Part shown: one piece after another, positions 26,803 through 35,288 of the stretch
How positions within the stretch are numbered: position 1 is the first letter of the stretch
Layout of the letters: every line of letters begins with the position of its first letter
Assembly: GCA_965214125.1 (NCBI GenBank)
Contig: CBDCBA010000027.1
Span: forward strand, 372,001 to 436,000
DNA length: 64,000 nt
From: CBDCBA01 sp965214125
GTDB lineage: Bacteria > Planctomycetota > Phycisphaerae > Tepidisphaerales > Tepidisphaeraceae
Direction of reading: 5' to 3'
Notes under the pieces: model-generated
Seen by the model: only the letters and a program-made list of their open reading frames with translations
Database searches by the model: none
What the model was told of the DNA's origin: nothing
Program-made: the position numbers and the translations under genes

Positions 26803-28698
26803 TTAGACGGTCGTCGAAATGCGGTCAAGCCGGCCGAGGCGGTCGAGGTGAACCGCCAGCAGCGTGACGTCCGCCGGCGTCACCCCGCTGAGCCGCCCCG
26901 CCTGGCCGAGGCTGGCGGGGGTGAAGGTGGCCAGCGACTCGCGCGCCTCGTTCCGCAAACCGCTGACCGCAGCGTAATCGATCTTGCGCGGAATCGGCTT
27001 GGCCTCCAGCCGCGCGGCCTCGGCGACGTCCCGCGCCTGCCGCTCCAGATAGCCCGCGTACGTGGCCACAATCTTCAAACGCTCGGCGACATCGGCGGGC
27101 AGATTAGGGTCGAACTCACTCATAACCACGCCCGGCCGGCGTAGCAGGTCGAAGATCGGTGTGCCGTGAACGCGCGTCGCTTTCGCCCACGCCGTGGCGG
27201 CCGCGACGGCATCGCGTCGCCGCTCGAACGCAAGCCAACGCGCCTCGCCGATCAAGCCGAGCGCGCGGCCGATCGGCGTGAGGCGCTCGTCGGCGTTGTC
27301 GCTGCGCAGGTGCAGGCGGTGCTCGGCGCGGCTGGTGAACATGCGGTACGGCTCGATCGGGTGCTTGGTGACGAGGTCGTCGACGAGCACGCCGACGTAC
27401 GCCTGATCGCGGCGCAGCACGAAGTCGGCGACGCCCGTCGCGGCAAAGCGGGCGGCGTTGACGCCGGCGACCACGCCCTGCGCCGCGGCCTCTTCGTAGC
27501 CGCTCGTGCCGTTGATCTGCCCCGCGAGGAACAGCCCGCGCAGGCGCTTGGCCTCGAGCGTGTTCGTAATCTCCCGCGGCCAGACGACGTCGTACTCCAC
27601 CGCGTAGCCGGGTCGGATGATCTCGCTGCCGGCCAGGCCGGGGATGGCGTCGAGCATCGCCCGCTGCGCGTCGGCCGGCAGGCTGGTGCTGATGCCGTTG
27701 CAGTAAATCTCATCCGTGTCGAGCGACTCGGGCTCGAGGAAAATCTGGTGCTGTTGCTTGTCGGCGAAGCGGACGATTTTGTCCTCGATGCTCGGGCAGT
27801 ACCGCGGGCCGACGCCCTCGATGTTGCCGGTGAACATCGGCGCGCGGTCGAGGTTGGCCCGGATCACGTCGTGCGCCGCCGGCGTGGTGTGGCCGACGTG
27901 GCACGGCACCTGCGACAACGGCGGCGACCAAGGTTGGGGACTCGAAATTTGAGATTTGGGATTTGGGGCCCAGTTCCGAGGTTCGAGGTCCGAGTACCCC
28001 CGTTCGTGCAGGAACGAGAACGGCCGGGGCGGGTCGTCGCCCTGCTGTTCTTCGAAGGCGGACCAGTCGATCGAGCCCGCCTTCAGGCGTGGCGGCGTGC
28101 CGGTCTTGAGGCGGCCGAGGTCGAAGCCGAGGCGTTGCAATTCCGCCGAGATCGCCGACGCCGCTGCCTCGCCGACGCGGCCGCCGGCGGTGCGAGTCTC
28201 GCCGGTGTGCATCAGCCCACGCATGAACGTGCCGGTTGTCAGCACAATCGCCGCGGCGCGAAGCATTCGCCCGTCGGCAAGTTCCACGCCGCGGCAGACG
28301 TCGCCGTCGACGACGAAGCGGGCGACCTCGCCGGCGATGATATCGATGCCGTCGCGCTCGGCCAGCATCGCCTGCACGACCGCGGCGTAGCGGTACTTGT
28401 CGCACTGCCCCCGCGGCCCATGGACGGCCGGGCCTTTGCTCAGATTGAGCATTCGGAACTGAATGCCGCTCGCGTCGGCGGCGAGACCCATCAGGCCGCC
28501 GAGGGCGTCGACCTCGCGGACGATCTGCCCCTTCGCGCTGCCGCCGATCGCCGGATTGCAGGACATCTGCCCGATTTTCGCCGGGTCGAGCGTGACGAGG
28601 CCGACGCTGGCGCCCATGCCCGCGGCCGCCCACGCGGCCTCCGCGCCGGCGTGGCCGCCGCCGATGACGATGATGTCGAAGTCACGGTTGTTCGCCAC
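26803..28698 (-). CDS. mnmG: tRNA uridine-5-carboxymethylaminomethyl modification enzyme MnmG
   Basis: A 631-residue FAD enzyme that, with MnmE, modifies U34 of several tRNAs. 'IVIGGGHAGAEAAWAAA' binds FAD at the N terminus, 'KIGQMSCNPAIGGSAKG' is a MnmG hallmark, and 'GQINGTSGYEEAAAQG' lies near residue 400. Around residues 230-255 an extra segment ('SDLEPRNWAPNPKSQIS' and neighbours) interrupts the usual text between 'FSFL' and 'QVPC'. It is encoded by a low-complexity repeat and keeps the frame. It overlaps the upstream mscS-like gene by 17 bp, so the two are probably translationally coupled. mnmE is not in the window. Confidence 0.92.
   Translation of the reverse strand: MANNRDFDIIVIGGGHAGAEAAWAAAGMGASVGLVTLDPAKIGQMSCNPAIGGSAKGQIVREVDALGGLMGLAADASGIQFRMLNLSKGPAVHGPRGQCDKYRYAAVVQAMLAERDGIDIIAGEVARFVVDGDVCRGVELADGRMLRAAAIVLTTGTFMRGLMHTGETRTAGGRVGEAAASAISAELQRLGFDLGRLKTGTPPRLKAGSIDWSAFEEQQGDDPPRPFSFLHERGYSDLEPRNWAPNPKSQISSPQPWSPPLSQVPCHVGHTTPAAHDVIRANLDRAPMFTGNIEGVGPRYCPSIEDKIVRFADKQQHQIFLEPESLDTDEIYCNGISTSLPADAQRAMLDAIPGLAGSEIIRPGYAVEYDVVWPREITNTLEAKRLRGLFLAGQINGTSGYEEAAAQGVVAGVNAARFAATGVADFVLRRDQAYVGVLVDDLVTKHPIEPYRMFTSRAEHRLHLRSDNADERLTPIGRALGLIGEARWLAFERRRDAVAAATAWAKATRVHGTPIFDLLRRPGVVMSEFDPNLPADVAERLKIVATYAGYLERQARDVAEAARLEAKPIPRKIDYAAVSGLRNEARESLATFTPASLGQAGRLSGVTPADVTLLAVHLDRLGRLDRISTTV
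26804..26817. promoter_or_regulatory. Candidate ArsR operator upstream of arsR
   Basis: TAGACG GT CGTCGA, matching the 26437 site at 11 of 14 positions, 10 bp upstream of the regulator's start and overlapping the mnmG stop codon. Confidence 0.5.
27935..28000. repeat. In-frame low-complexity repeat inserted in mnmG
   Basis: GGGGACTCGAAATTTGAGATTTGGGATTTGGGGCCCAGTTCCGAGG (key: AATTTGAGATTTGGGATTTG) is AT-richer and more repetitive than its surroundings and looks like an intergenic repeat. It codes for about 22 residues that other MnmG proteins should lack. Confidence 0.6.
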
Positions 28699-29704
28699 GC
28701 CGCAGTTTACGCGGCGGCGGGTCGTCGTCGCCGGGCGACGCGGGCCAACCTTCGCGCTGGCGCCGCCGGTCGCCGTCGGCTTCGTCGGTCTGGTCGTGGA
28801 ACAGAATCTGCTGCGTCGGGAACGGCAGGTCGACGCCCGCCTTGGTCAAGCGACGCTTGACCTGCATGAGCACGGCGTCGCGGCTCTCGAACAAATCCTG
28901 CTTTTGCGGCGGGTCGATCCACCAGCGTGCCCGCAGCATCACCGCCTCGCCACCCAGCTCGACCACGAGCGCCTCAGGCGCCGGCGTGTCGTTGGCGGTC
29001 GGCTCGGCGCGGAGCACCTCGAGGAGAATCTGCTTGGCCTTCTCGATGTCGTCGCCGTAGCCGATGCCGATATCGTACTCGACGCGCCGGCTCTCGAAGG
29101 CCGTGTTGACGAGCACGCTGTTGGTGAAGAGCTCGGCGTTGGGGATAACCACACGCCGGCCGTCGTAGGTGCGGATGAACGTCGCGCGGGCCTGGATATC
29201 GGTGACGGTTCCCTCGAAGTCGCCGAAGACGACCTGGTCGCCCAAACGAAACGGCTCGGTGATGAGCAGCAGGATGCCCGCGAGGTAGTTTTGCAGGATG
29301 TCACGGGCCGCGAAGGCCAATGCGACGGAGCCGAACCCGAGCGACGCGAGGGCGCTGGTCGGCGTGAACTCCGGAAAGATGATGACCGCCGCCACGAGCA
29401 GGCCGACGACAAACAGCGCCCCCTGCACGATCCGCCCGACGGCCAGCACGAGGTTGAAGTTGCGGTGCTTCTTCTTGCCTAGCTGGCGGATCAGGAACTT
29501 GACAGCGATGCCCAGCAGCACGAAGGCCGCGAAGATGGCGATGCCAAGCAGGATCGTGGGGATCGAGTTGACGAATGATCCGCCGGTTTCGGCGATCTTG
29601 TCGATCCCCTCCGACACGCTCCCGACGCGCGGCGACGCGGGCTGAGAGGTGGGGTTGGTGGGGGCAGGACCCGGAGCGGGGGATGGAAGCTCGCCCTCTT
29701 GCAC
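28682..29704 (-). CDS. Small-conductance mechanosensitive channel (MscS family)
   Basis: A 340-residue channel protein. After a Pro-rich N terminus there are three hydrophobic segments (about residues 45-65, 85-110, 115-145); the last contains the Gly/Ala-rich pore helix 'LASLGFGSVALAFAARDILQ'. The MscS beta domain follows ('FRLGDQVVFGDFEGTVTDIQ', 'VIPNAELF'). It releases solutes under hypo-osmotic shock. It precedes mnmG with a 17-bp overlap. Confidence 0.88.
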   Translation of the reverse strand: MQEGELPSPAPGPAPTNPTSQPASPRVGSVSEGIDKIAETGGSFVNSIPTILLGIAIFAAFVLLGIAVKFLIRQLGKKKHRNFNLVLAVGRIVQGALFVVGLLVAAVIIFPEFTPTSALASLGFGSVALAFAARDILQNYLAGILLLITEPFRLGDQVVFGDFEGTVTDIQARATFIRTYDGRRVVIPNAELFTNSVLVNTAFESRRVEYDIGIGYGDDIEKAKQILLEVLRAEPTANDTPAPEALVVELGGEAVMLRARWWIDPPQKQDLFESRDAVLMQVKRRLTKAGVDLPFPTQQILFHDQTDEADGDRRRQREGWPASPGDDDPPPRKLRRGEQP

Positions 29705-29722
29705 GCGACGAGTTTAGGGATG

Positions 29723-29757
29723 TACCAGACTGCGGGCCGTAGCCCCGCAGTCTGGTA
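29723..29757. repeat. REP palindrome upstream of the RAYT gene
   Basis: TACCAGACTGCGGG and CCCGCAGTCTGGTA form a perfect 14-bp stem with a 7-base loop, 11 bp before the RAYT start. The core CTGCGGG/CCCGCAG is shared with four other copies in the window. Confidence 0.8.
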
Positions 29758-29767
29758 GATTACCTCC

Positions 29768-30283
29768 ATGTCCCCGTCGAGCGGACCCCTGCGCACCCTC
29801 GTGCTCTTCACCTTCCACGCCTACGGCACGTGGATGCCCGATCGCCCGCAGGGCTACTACCAGAACCGGAGCGGCCTGAAGCCGCAGGACGACGAGCAGG
29901 CGCGGCGTTATCGGAGTCGTCAACGGGAGTCTCCGGCAATCTTCGACGACCACTGCCAGCAGGTGATGCTGACCTCGCTTCAGCAATCGGGGGTGATGCA
30001 GCTTTGGACGCTGATCGCCCTCGCGGTGGACGACGCCCACCTCCACCTGCTCGCGGGGTGGCACGACGAGCGTTCGCCCGAACACGTGCAGCAACGGATC
30101 AAGTGGGCGCTCACGCGCGACCTGAACGCGCAGGTGTCGCGGCGGACATGGTTCACCAAGAACGGGCACGACCGTCGCGTGCGGGACCGGGCGCACCTGG
30201 ATCACTTGCGCGACGTCTATCTTCCGTCGCACCGCGGGGTGTGTTGGGATCGTCGAGATGAGTCGGATCAGACTGCGGGTTAA
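29768..30283 (+). CDS. REP-associated tyrosine transposase (RAYT, Y1 HUH family)
   Basis: A 171-residue Y1 transposase-like enzyme. The metal-binding HUH motif is 'DAHLHLLAGW' and the candidate nucleophile is the Tyr in 'HLRDVYLPSHRG'. The gene is framed by REP palindromes on both sides: one just upstream and an inverted pair just downstream. The downstream palindrome supplies the stop codon (TAA at 30281-30283 lies in the palindrome). RAYTs are domesticated single-strand transposases that mobilise REPs; the matching palindromes elsewhere in the window suggest this one is or was active. Confidence 0.85.
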   Translation: MSPSSGPLRTLVLFTFHAYGTWMPDRPQGYYQNRSGLKPQDDEQARRYRSRQRESPAIFDDHCQQVMLTSLQQSGVMQLWTLIALAVDDAHLHLLAGWHDERSPEHVQQRIKWALTRDLNAQVSRRTWFTKNGHDRRVRDRAHLDHLRDVYLPSHRGVCWDRRDESDQTAG

Positions 30284-30297
30284 GAACCCGCAGCTAC
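30273..30297 (-). repeat. REP copy (GTAG on the reverse strand)
   Basis: CTGCGGGTT aag AACCCGCAG followed by CTAC, so the reverse strand reads GTAG plus palindrome. It overlaps the last codons of the RAYT gene. Confidence 0.8.
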
Positions 30298-30326
30298 CCC
30301 CGGACGAACGCAACTCGAACTCTGGG

Positions 30327-30353
30327 GTAGCTGCGGGTCCGTGACCCGCAGTC
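30327..30353 (+). repeat. REP copy (GTAG on the forward strand)
   Basis: GTAG then CTGCGGGT ccgtg ACCCGCAG TC. Together with 30273-30297 it forms an inverted REP pair (a BIME-like unit); the spacer ends CTACCCC/GGGGTAG also pair. Confidence 0.8.
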
Positions 30354-30365
30354 TCTACGAACCTC

Positions 30366-31388
30366 TCAAATCTCCCGATCCACCGCTTGCGCCACGCGGC
30401 GGCACTTGACCATCATCTGCTCGAACGCACCCGGCGTCAGCGACTGCGCGCCGTCCGTCATCGCGTGCGCCGGGTCGTGGTGTACCTCCACGATGATCCC
30501 GTCCGCCCCCGCCGCGATCGCCGCCATCGCCATGGGCTCGACGAGCGCGCTCTTGCCCGTGCCGTGGCTTGGGTCGACCACCACCGGCAGGTGCGTCACG
30601 CGCTTCAGCTCCGGCACGATCGCCAGCGGCAGCGTGTTGCGCACGTAGTCCTCGAACGTCCGAATCCCCCGCTCGCAGAGAATCACCTGCTCGTTGCCGC
30701 GAGCCAAAATGTACTCGGCCGCCAGCAGGAACTCCTCCAGCGTCTGACTCATGCCGCGCTTGAGAAGCACGGGCTTTCGCACCTCCCCAACGGCCGCCAG
30801 CAGGTTGTAGTTCTGACAGTTCCGGGCCCCGATCTGCAACACATCCGCGTGCTCGCAGACAAGCTCGACCTGATCGATGCTCATCACCTCCGTGAAGATC
30901 GACAGCCCCGTCTCCTCCCGCGCCTTCGCCAGAATTTGCAGCCCCTTCTCGCCGTGGCCCTGGAAGCTGTACGGGTTCGTGCGCGGCTTGAACGCCCCGC
31001 CGCGCAGCCCCACGCCGCCGGCCGACTTCACCGCGCGGGCGGCGGCCATCGTCTGCTCCTCGCTCTCAACGCTGCAAGGCCCGCCGATGACGGGGATGGT
31101 CGTCCCGCCGATCGTCGCGCCGTTGCTCCCACCCAGCGGGATCACCGATGCCTCCTCCTTGCTGTCGCGGCTGGCCATCTTGTACGGCGCCAGCACCGGC
31201 TTGACGCTGTCGACGAACCCCAGGCTCGCCAGCGCCCCCGGATCCTTGTACCGCTCGTCGCCGACGCAGGCGATCACCGTCCGCTCGGTGCCGGTGATCA
31301 CGTGCTCCTTGAGCCCCATCTCGTTGACGAGCGAGACGGCCTGTTGGACCTGGTCGGGCGTGGCGTGGGGCTTGAGGACGATGATCAT
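30366..31388 (-). CDS. aroF: 3-deoxy-7-phosphoheptulonate synthase (type I beta)
   Basis: A 340-residue DAHP synthase, the first enzyme of the shikimate pathway (phosphoenolpyruvate plus erythrose-4-phosphate). Residues 1-70 form a ferredoxin-like regulatory domain ('MIIVLKPHATPDQVQQAV'). The catalytic barrel shows 'VIGGPCSVESEEQ', 'LRGGAFKPRTNPYSFQG', 'LQIGARNCQNYNLL' and 'VVVDPSHGTGK'. The frame is open upstream all the way through the tRNA-Pro gene into the recombinase; the internal ATG at 31388 is the natural start because homology begins there. Confidence 0.9.
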   Translation of the reverse strand: MIIVLKPHATPDQVQQAVSLVNEMGLKEHVITGTERTVIACVGDERYKDPGALASLGFVDSVKPVLAPYKMASRDSKEEASVIPLGGSNGATIGGTTIPVIGGPCSVESEEQTMAAARAVKSAGGVGLRGGAFKPRTNPYSFQGHGEKGLQILAKAREETGLSIFTEVMSIDQVELVCEHADVLQIGARNCQNYNLLAAVGEVRKPVLLKRGMSQTLEEFLLAAEYILARGNEQVILCERGIRTFEDYVRNTLPLAIVPELKRVTHLPVVVDPSHGTGKSALVEPMAMAAIAAGADGIIVEVHHDPAHAMTDGAQSLTPGAFEQMMVKCRRVAQAVDREI

Positions 31389-31804
31389 CGCGGGGCGGAG
31401 TGGTGGGCGGAAGGAATGGAGTCGCGCGGACAGTATGGGTATCGACCCGTCTGAGGGCCGGCTCGCCCCGAAATGCGAGGCCGCCCCTTCCGAAGCGCAA
31501 GACCGCCCCGAGGACCGTCGTCCTCGGGGCGGGCAGTCGTGCAGATCCGCAGCGAGGCCTACGCCAACCCCGACGCCCCCAGCCCGGCCAAGCCGAACGA
31601 GCGCGAGCGAAGATGGTTGAAGAAGCGCCGCAACGGACTGACACTTGTACCCGATGAACGCGATCCTGCAAGCGCTAGTGCCCCCAGCGTCCCCCCGCCC
31701 GCCGGCGTCGGAACGCCACACCGTCACATTGGCCGCCGAAGATAGATGATCTGATGCCACGCCTTGACGTCCGGCCGCGCCCTCCCAACAGTCGCCGCTG
31801 CCAC
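31389..31804. other. Leader region between tRNA-Pro and aroF with a 13-bp hairpin
   Basis: No independent gene seen. CCGCCCCGAGGAC cgtc GTCCTCGGGGCGG (31503-31532) is a perfect 13-bp stem with a 4-base loop about 115 bases upstream of the aroF start. It could be a leader attenuator or the terminator of an upstream transcript; no U run follows on the aroF strand. Confidence 0.5.
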
Positions 31805-31878
31805 CGGGGCGTAGCTCAGCTTGGCAGAGCGCCTGCTTTGGGAGCAGGAGGCCGCAGGTTCGAATCCTGTCGCCCCGA
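31805..31878 (+). tRNA. tRNA-Pro (anticodon UGG)
   Basis: A full cloverleaf: acceptor CGGGGCG/CGCCCCG, D stem GCTC/GAGC, anticodon stem CCTGC/GCAGG with loop TTTGGGA (anticodon TGG), T arm GCAGG-TTCGAAT-CCTGT, discriminator A. CCA is not encoded. Its 3' end abuts a serine recombinase gene and is the left border of the island. Confidence 0.92.
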
Positions 31879-33473
31879 CTTTTGGCGAGTTCAAGCCCTT
31901 CGACGAGCACGTCGAAGGGCTTTCTCATTGTGGGGACGAGACTTGCGCCATCGAGGCGGAAGTTCAAACAGATGAAATCTAGGATGCGCCGCTTCGCCGT
32001 GTAATCTGCCGTAAGCCACTTGCCGTGAAGGTTTTGCGAGAGTTCAAACAAGGTCAGCGCCTCGTCCGCCTTCTCGTCGTGATCTCGGCCGTGGGCATCC
32101 CTCTGGAGTTCAAGGCGACTCTGTCGGTCGCGTAGCTCCTGGTCCTTCATCGCGAACGTCTCCTGTTCGATCTCCTCGTTGAGTCGGAGGTTGAGCAGTC
32201 GGTCACGCTGAGTGGCGATGCGGGTGAGTTGCCGCTGCAGGTCGTCGGTGCGCAGGCGGTCCGACTCCTGCGACTGGCGGACGATCAGCCGGATCGTGGT
32301 GGCGAACCACTCCCGCACGTCCTCGGGCTGGCGCATCCGGGCAAACAGCATGAGCACCTGCTCGTCCAAGTCCGCCTCGGTCAGCCGATGGCGCGGGTGT
32401 CCCTCCGCCAGATACTTCGAGCAGCGGTAGTAGACGTACTCGCGGCCGGTTTTCTTCTTGATGATCCGCTCGCCGGTGATGACATGACCGCAGTGGCCGC
32501 ACGTGATGAGTTCGCCGGCGTAGGTGAGTTCGTGGTGGTTGTACGTCCGTCCGCCAAGCAGCGCCTGGACGTGATCGAACAGGTTGATCGTCACGAGCGG
32601 TTCGTGCACGCCCGGGTACCACTGCCCCTGATACGGAACCTCACCCAGATAGACGCGGCTGGTCAGAATGTGGTGCAGCTTGCTGCGCGTCCAGTCCGGC
32701 TGCGCGTCGGTGTACGGAACCCCGCTGTCCTTGAGGTGTTTCCGCAGTCCGTCGAGCGTGAGGTGCCGGTGGGCGTAGAGGTCGAAGATCATGCGGACAC
32801 GCTCGGCCTTCGCGCGATCCGTCGCCACGAGGCCGCGGCCGTCACGTCGCAGGTTGCGATAGCCGTAGGGTGCGACGCCGACGAACAGGCCGTTCTCAAC
32901 ACGCTTGCGTTGCCCGCCGCGAACGTCATCGGCCTGCTGCTCGGTCTGAAACGTGGCGAAGACGGCCAGCGTGCGACGCTGCATCCGGCCAGCCGGGGTA
33001 TTCTCCATCGGCTCGGTCACGCTGATGATCGGTATGCCGTAGTCGCTCTCCAGGGCCTCCAGTTCCGCGAAGTCCCGCATGTTGCGGGCAGCGCGGTTCA
33101 CCTTGTAGACGAGGATGCCGTCGATCTCTGACGCAAGGCTCCTGGCCATCTCCACCAGCTCGCGGAAGGTCTTCCGCTCCTCGCTCCGGGTCGCCGTCTC
33201 GGCGACGCTGAAGAGCTTCAGGATCCGGCCGCCGCGCCGAGTGGCTTCAGCCATCAGGCCTTCCTCCTGAACGTCGAGCGACCATCCCTCCCGCTGCTGC
33301 TCGCGGCTGCTCACGCGGGCCGAGGCCAGGAACAGCTTCTCACCGCTGGCACGGGGCGGTCGTTGACTTCCGGCGCTTCCCTTTGACGCCTTTCCTTTGC
33401 TGTCTGTCCGCGTCTTTATGGTTCTGCTCCGGTCGTTCACAGGAGACGGTTGCGGGTCTCGCAAGCAGCACAC
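31879..33473 (-). CDS. Large serine recombinase I (left island border)
   Basis: A site-specific integrase of about 530 residues up to the tRNA. The catalytic domain starts near residue 45 with the nucleophile Ser in 'SARVSSREQQREGW' and continues with 'ILVYKVNRAARNMRDFAELE' and the 'FQTEQQADDVRGGQRKRVE' helix. The recombinase domain ('YLGEVPYQGQWYPG'), the zinc ribbon ('CGHCGHVITG' and 'YYRCSKY') and a C-terminal coiled coil follow. The frame has no stop before the tRNA-Pro gene and stays open through it (as '..RGDRIRTCG') into aroF, so the true C terminus is set by the integration junction. A mirror-image decayed copy lies at 59.9-60.6 kb. Confidence 0.82.
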
Positions 33474-33672
33474 TCAGCAGGCCGCTGACGTTGTGGACGA
33501 TCTCGACCACGTCGTCGTCGGTCAGCAGCTTGGAATAGTGCGGCTGCCACACCCGCCGGGTCTGCTCAAGATACTCCGGCGTCACCCATCCCGGCAATCG
33601 ATCGAGCGGCCGTGCCGACGCATCGGCATCGACGTCGGGTGACTCGGCGAGGATGTGCGCGTCCGGCGGCAC
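33340..33672 (-). CDS. Small recombinase-associated protein
   Basis: A 110-residue protein overlapping the recombinase start by 134 bp in another frame. 'GWVTPEYLEQTRRVWQPHYS' and 'DDVVEIVHNVSGLLSVL' look like a short conserved helical module often placed before serine recombinases in planctomycete elements (from memory, not checked). It may be a directionality or accessory factor; that is inference. Confidence 0.6.
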   Translation of the reverse strand: MPPDAHILAESPDVDADASARPLDRLPGWVTPEYLEQTRRVWQPHYSKLLTDDDVVEIVHNVSGLLSVLLARPATVSCERPEQNHKDADRQQRKGVKGKRRKSTTAPCQR

Positions 33673-34118
33673 ATGGCCCCATTATGGGCTAGAAATTCAC
33701 CCAACAAGTCCAAAGCATCATCAACTCAGAAATGCAGCGCGAGCGGATCTGCTAAGGCGAGAAGGTGTCGCGAGAGAACTTTGTGGGTGAATTCCTGCCG
33801 GTATATTCCGCATCTAGCAACAGCCACTCCTTGAGACCTAACCCTGATGAACCGACTGGATCCGCCGTCCTGAAACGGAGGTCATGGTGCTCTTTGACAA
33901 GTGAATACGGGTCGGCGGCGAACAGGCGCTGCGGCGTTCTGATGCCGGCCCGAGTGACGGTGCCGCCCCCGCATCCGGCGACATGCGGGGGCGGCATGGC
34001 GGCCAGTTGGGGGTCGCGTCGCATAGCCAACCGGTAGACCTTCGCGCTGGGCTGTCCCTTGGCGGACGACGTGATCGGATGAGCTGATCGCCGGTTGCCG
34101 CCAAGGAGATGTGTTCAC
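33673..34118. other. Divergent regulatory region with inverted repeats
   Basis: No gene supported. It holds a 14-bp perfect hairpin (TGCCGCCCCCGCAT at 33961-33974, inverse at 33983-33996) and a separated inverted pair AATTCACCCA (33694-33703) / TGGGTGAATT (33784-33793). These may be promoter-operator sites for the divergent transcripts. Confidence 0.45.
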
Positions 34119-34670
34119 TTGGAACACAAAAAATCGAACGGGACGCAACCGCGTCAGGACTACCCGGATCCTTGCGAGATCGACCGACCGAAGCTGGTCG
34201 ACCGGACGCTGGCCGACGTGATCGGGCAGCTGCGGGTGATCACCGAGGACAGCGACGGCGATGCCGTGCTGGCCGTCATCCAGACGGTCAAGCGGCTCAA
34301 GCAGCTTGTCGTTGAGCTTCACGGCGAGATGGAGGAGCGGGCCGTGGCCTATCTCCAGCAGCACGGCGATCTGGTCTGCGGCGACGTCCGCTACTACGCG
34401 GGCTTCCGCAGTTCGATCGTCTGCCGTGACGTGCGGCAGGCGGTCGAGGCGGTGCTCGAAGCGGTCAGCGGCGATCTCGATGCCTTCGCGCTGACGCTGG
34501 CCAGCCAGCCGCTCAAGACCGGCGGCTGTCGTGGGGTGCTCGACCAAGCCGACTTCGACCGCCTTTTCGAGAAGCGGGTGAAGAAGGAATTGAAGGAGGG
34601 CAAGCCGCAGAAACGCCTCATCGAGGTGAACGAGCGGTTCGTCCGCCAGAGCAAAGGCGGTGCGGCATGA
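34119..34670 (+). CDS. Hypothetical protein of a mobile element
   Basis: A 183-residue mostly helical protein I do not recognise. The reading frame is open from TTG 34095, but an AAGGAG box at 34103-34108 is correctly spaced for the TTG at 34119, so that start is preferred. A Lys/Glu-rich segment near the C terminus ('KRVKKELKEGKPQKR') may bind nucleic acid. It overlaps the next gene by ATGA, so the two are coupled. Confidence 0.6.
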   Translation: MEHKKSNGTQPRQDYPDPCEIDRPKLVDRTLADVIGQLRVITEDSDGDAVLAVIQTVKRLKQLVVELHGEMEERAVAYLQQHGDLVCGDVRYYAGFRSSIVCRDVRQAVEAVLEAVSGDLDAFALTLASQPLKTGGCRGVLDQADFDRLFEKRVKKELKEGKPQKRLIEVNERFVRQSKGGAA

Positions 34671-35113
34671 GCGACCGAGATCAAAACAAAGATCGACGTT
34701 CGCCCGACCCGTCCGACTTCGTGACGGATCCGAAGACGCCAAACGGCAAGGGCATCGACTGCTCGGGCCGGTTTGTTGGCGTCGAGGATCTCGTGGTGGT
34801 CACCGGCACCAGCCGCGGCCAACCGGCCCAAGCGATGATGCTGATGCTCGACACCCACCACCACCGCCACCCCGACCCCGGGGGCAAGGACGCCAAGCGG
34901 CAGACGCTGCTCCAGATGCTCAGCTTCTAGAACGTCCGCCGACTCGCGTTGCTGGCCTTGATTCGTCTCCACGAGAGCGGCGACGCGACGGCGGGCGAGA
35001 TGCTCGGCGCCGTTATCGAGGCCGTGAATGGCGGACAGGCGGGCGACTGGAACGATCACGTCGACGTTCGCCCGGTCATGCCACCTGATGGAATGGAGGG
35101 TCCACCGAACTGA
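34667..35113 (+). pseudogene. Hypothetical protein cut by an in-frame TAG
   Basis: The first 87 codons end with '..LLQMLSF' at a TAG (34928-34930). The same frame continues without gap 'NVRRLALLALIRLHESGDAT' to a TGA at 35111-35113, giving a 148-codon gene if the TAG replaced a sense codon such as CAG. A C4-type or RuvC-type motif is not seen; function unknown. It follows the previous gene by a 4-bp overlap. Confidence 0.6.
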
Positions 35114-35143
35114 CCACCGTGTTCTTCAACTTTGTTTCTTACC

Positions 35144-35175
35144 CCGCGGGGGCGGCTTTTGTGCCGCTCCCGCGG
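35144..35175 (+). terminator. Rho-independent terminator
   Basis: CCGCGGGGGCGGC and GCCGCTCCCGCGG pair at 12 of 13 positions around a TTTTGT loop, followed by TCTTTT. Confidence 0.75.
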
Positions 35176-35194
35176 TCTTTTGCGCCCGCCGCGC

Positions 35195-35211
35195 ACGTTC
35201 CAACCGGTAGC
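35195..35211 (+). repeat. 17-bp direct repeat, copy 1
   Basis: ACGTTCCAACCGGTAGC, identical to 36422-36438. Each copy follows a terminator-like hairpin and precedes a gene, so it may be part of a promoter or a duplicated junction. Confidence 0.6.
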
Positions 35212-35288
35212 GATGGCTCCCCGGCTGAAGGGTGGCGACCGGGTGTTCCGGACGCCAACAACTTCACCCTCCAATCAAGGAGCGATCG

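Noticed and set aside
31503..31532. T-box or tryptophan-type attenuator for aroF
   Set aside because: Only a simple hairpin is visible; no T-box motif, leader peptide or alternative pairing could be seen.
30366..33473. One 1035-residue recombinase-DAHP synthase fusion
   Set aside because: The frame reads through a tRNA gene and a 400-base leader without homology; two separate genes explain it better, although the open frame is real and is listed as a finding.
33752..34037. Small frames on both strands
   Set aside because: They lie over hairpins in a regulatory gap and show no protein-like features.
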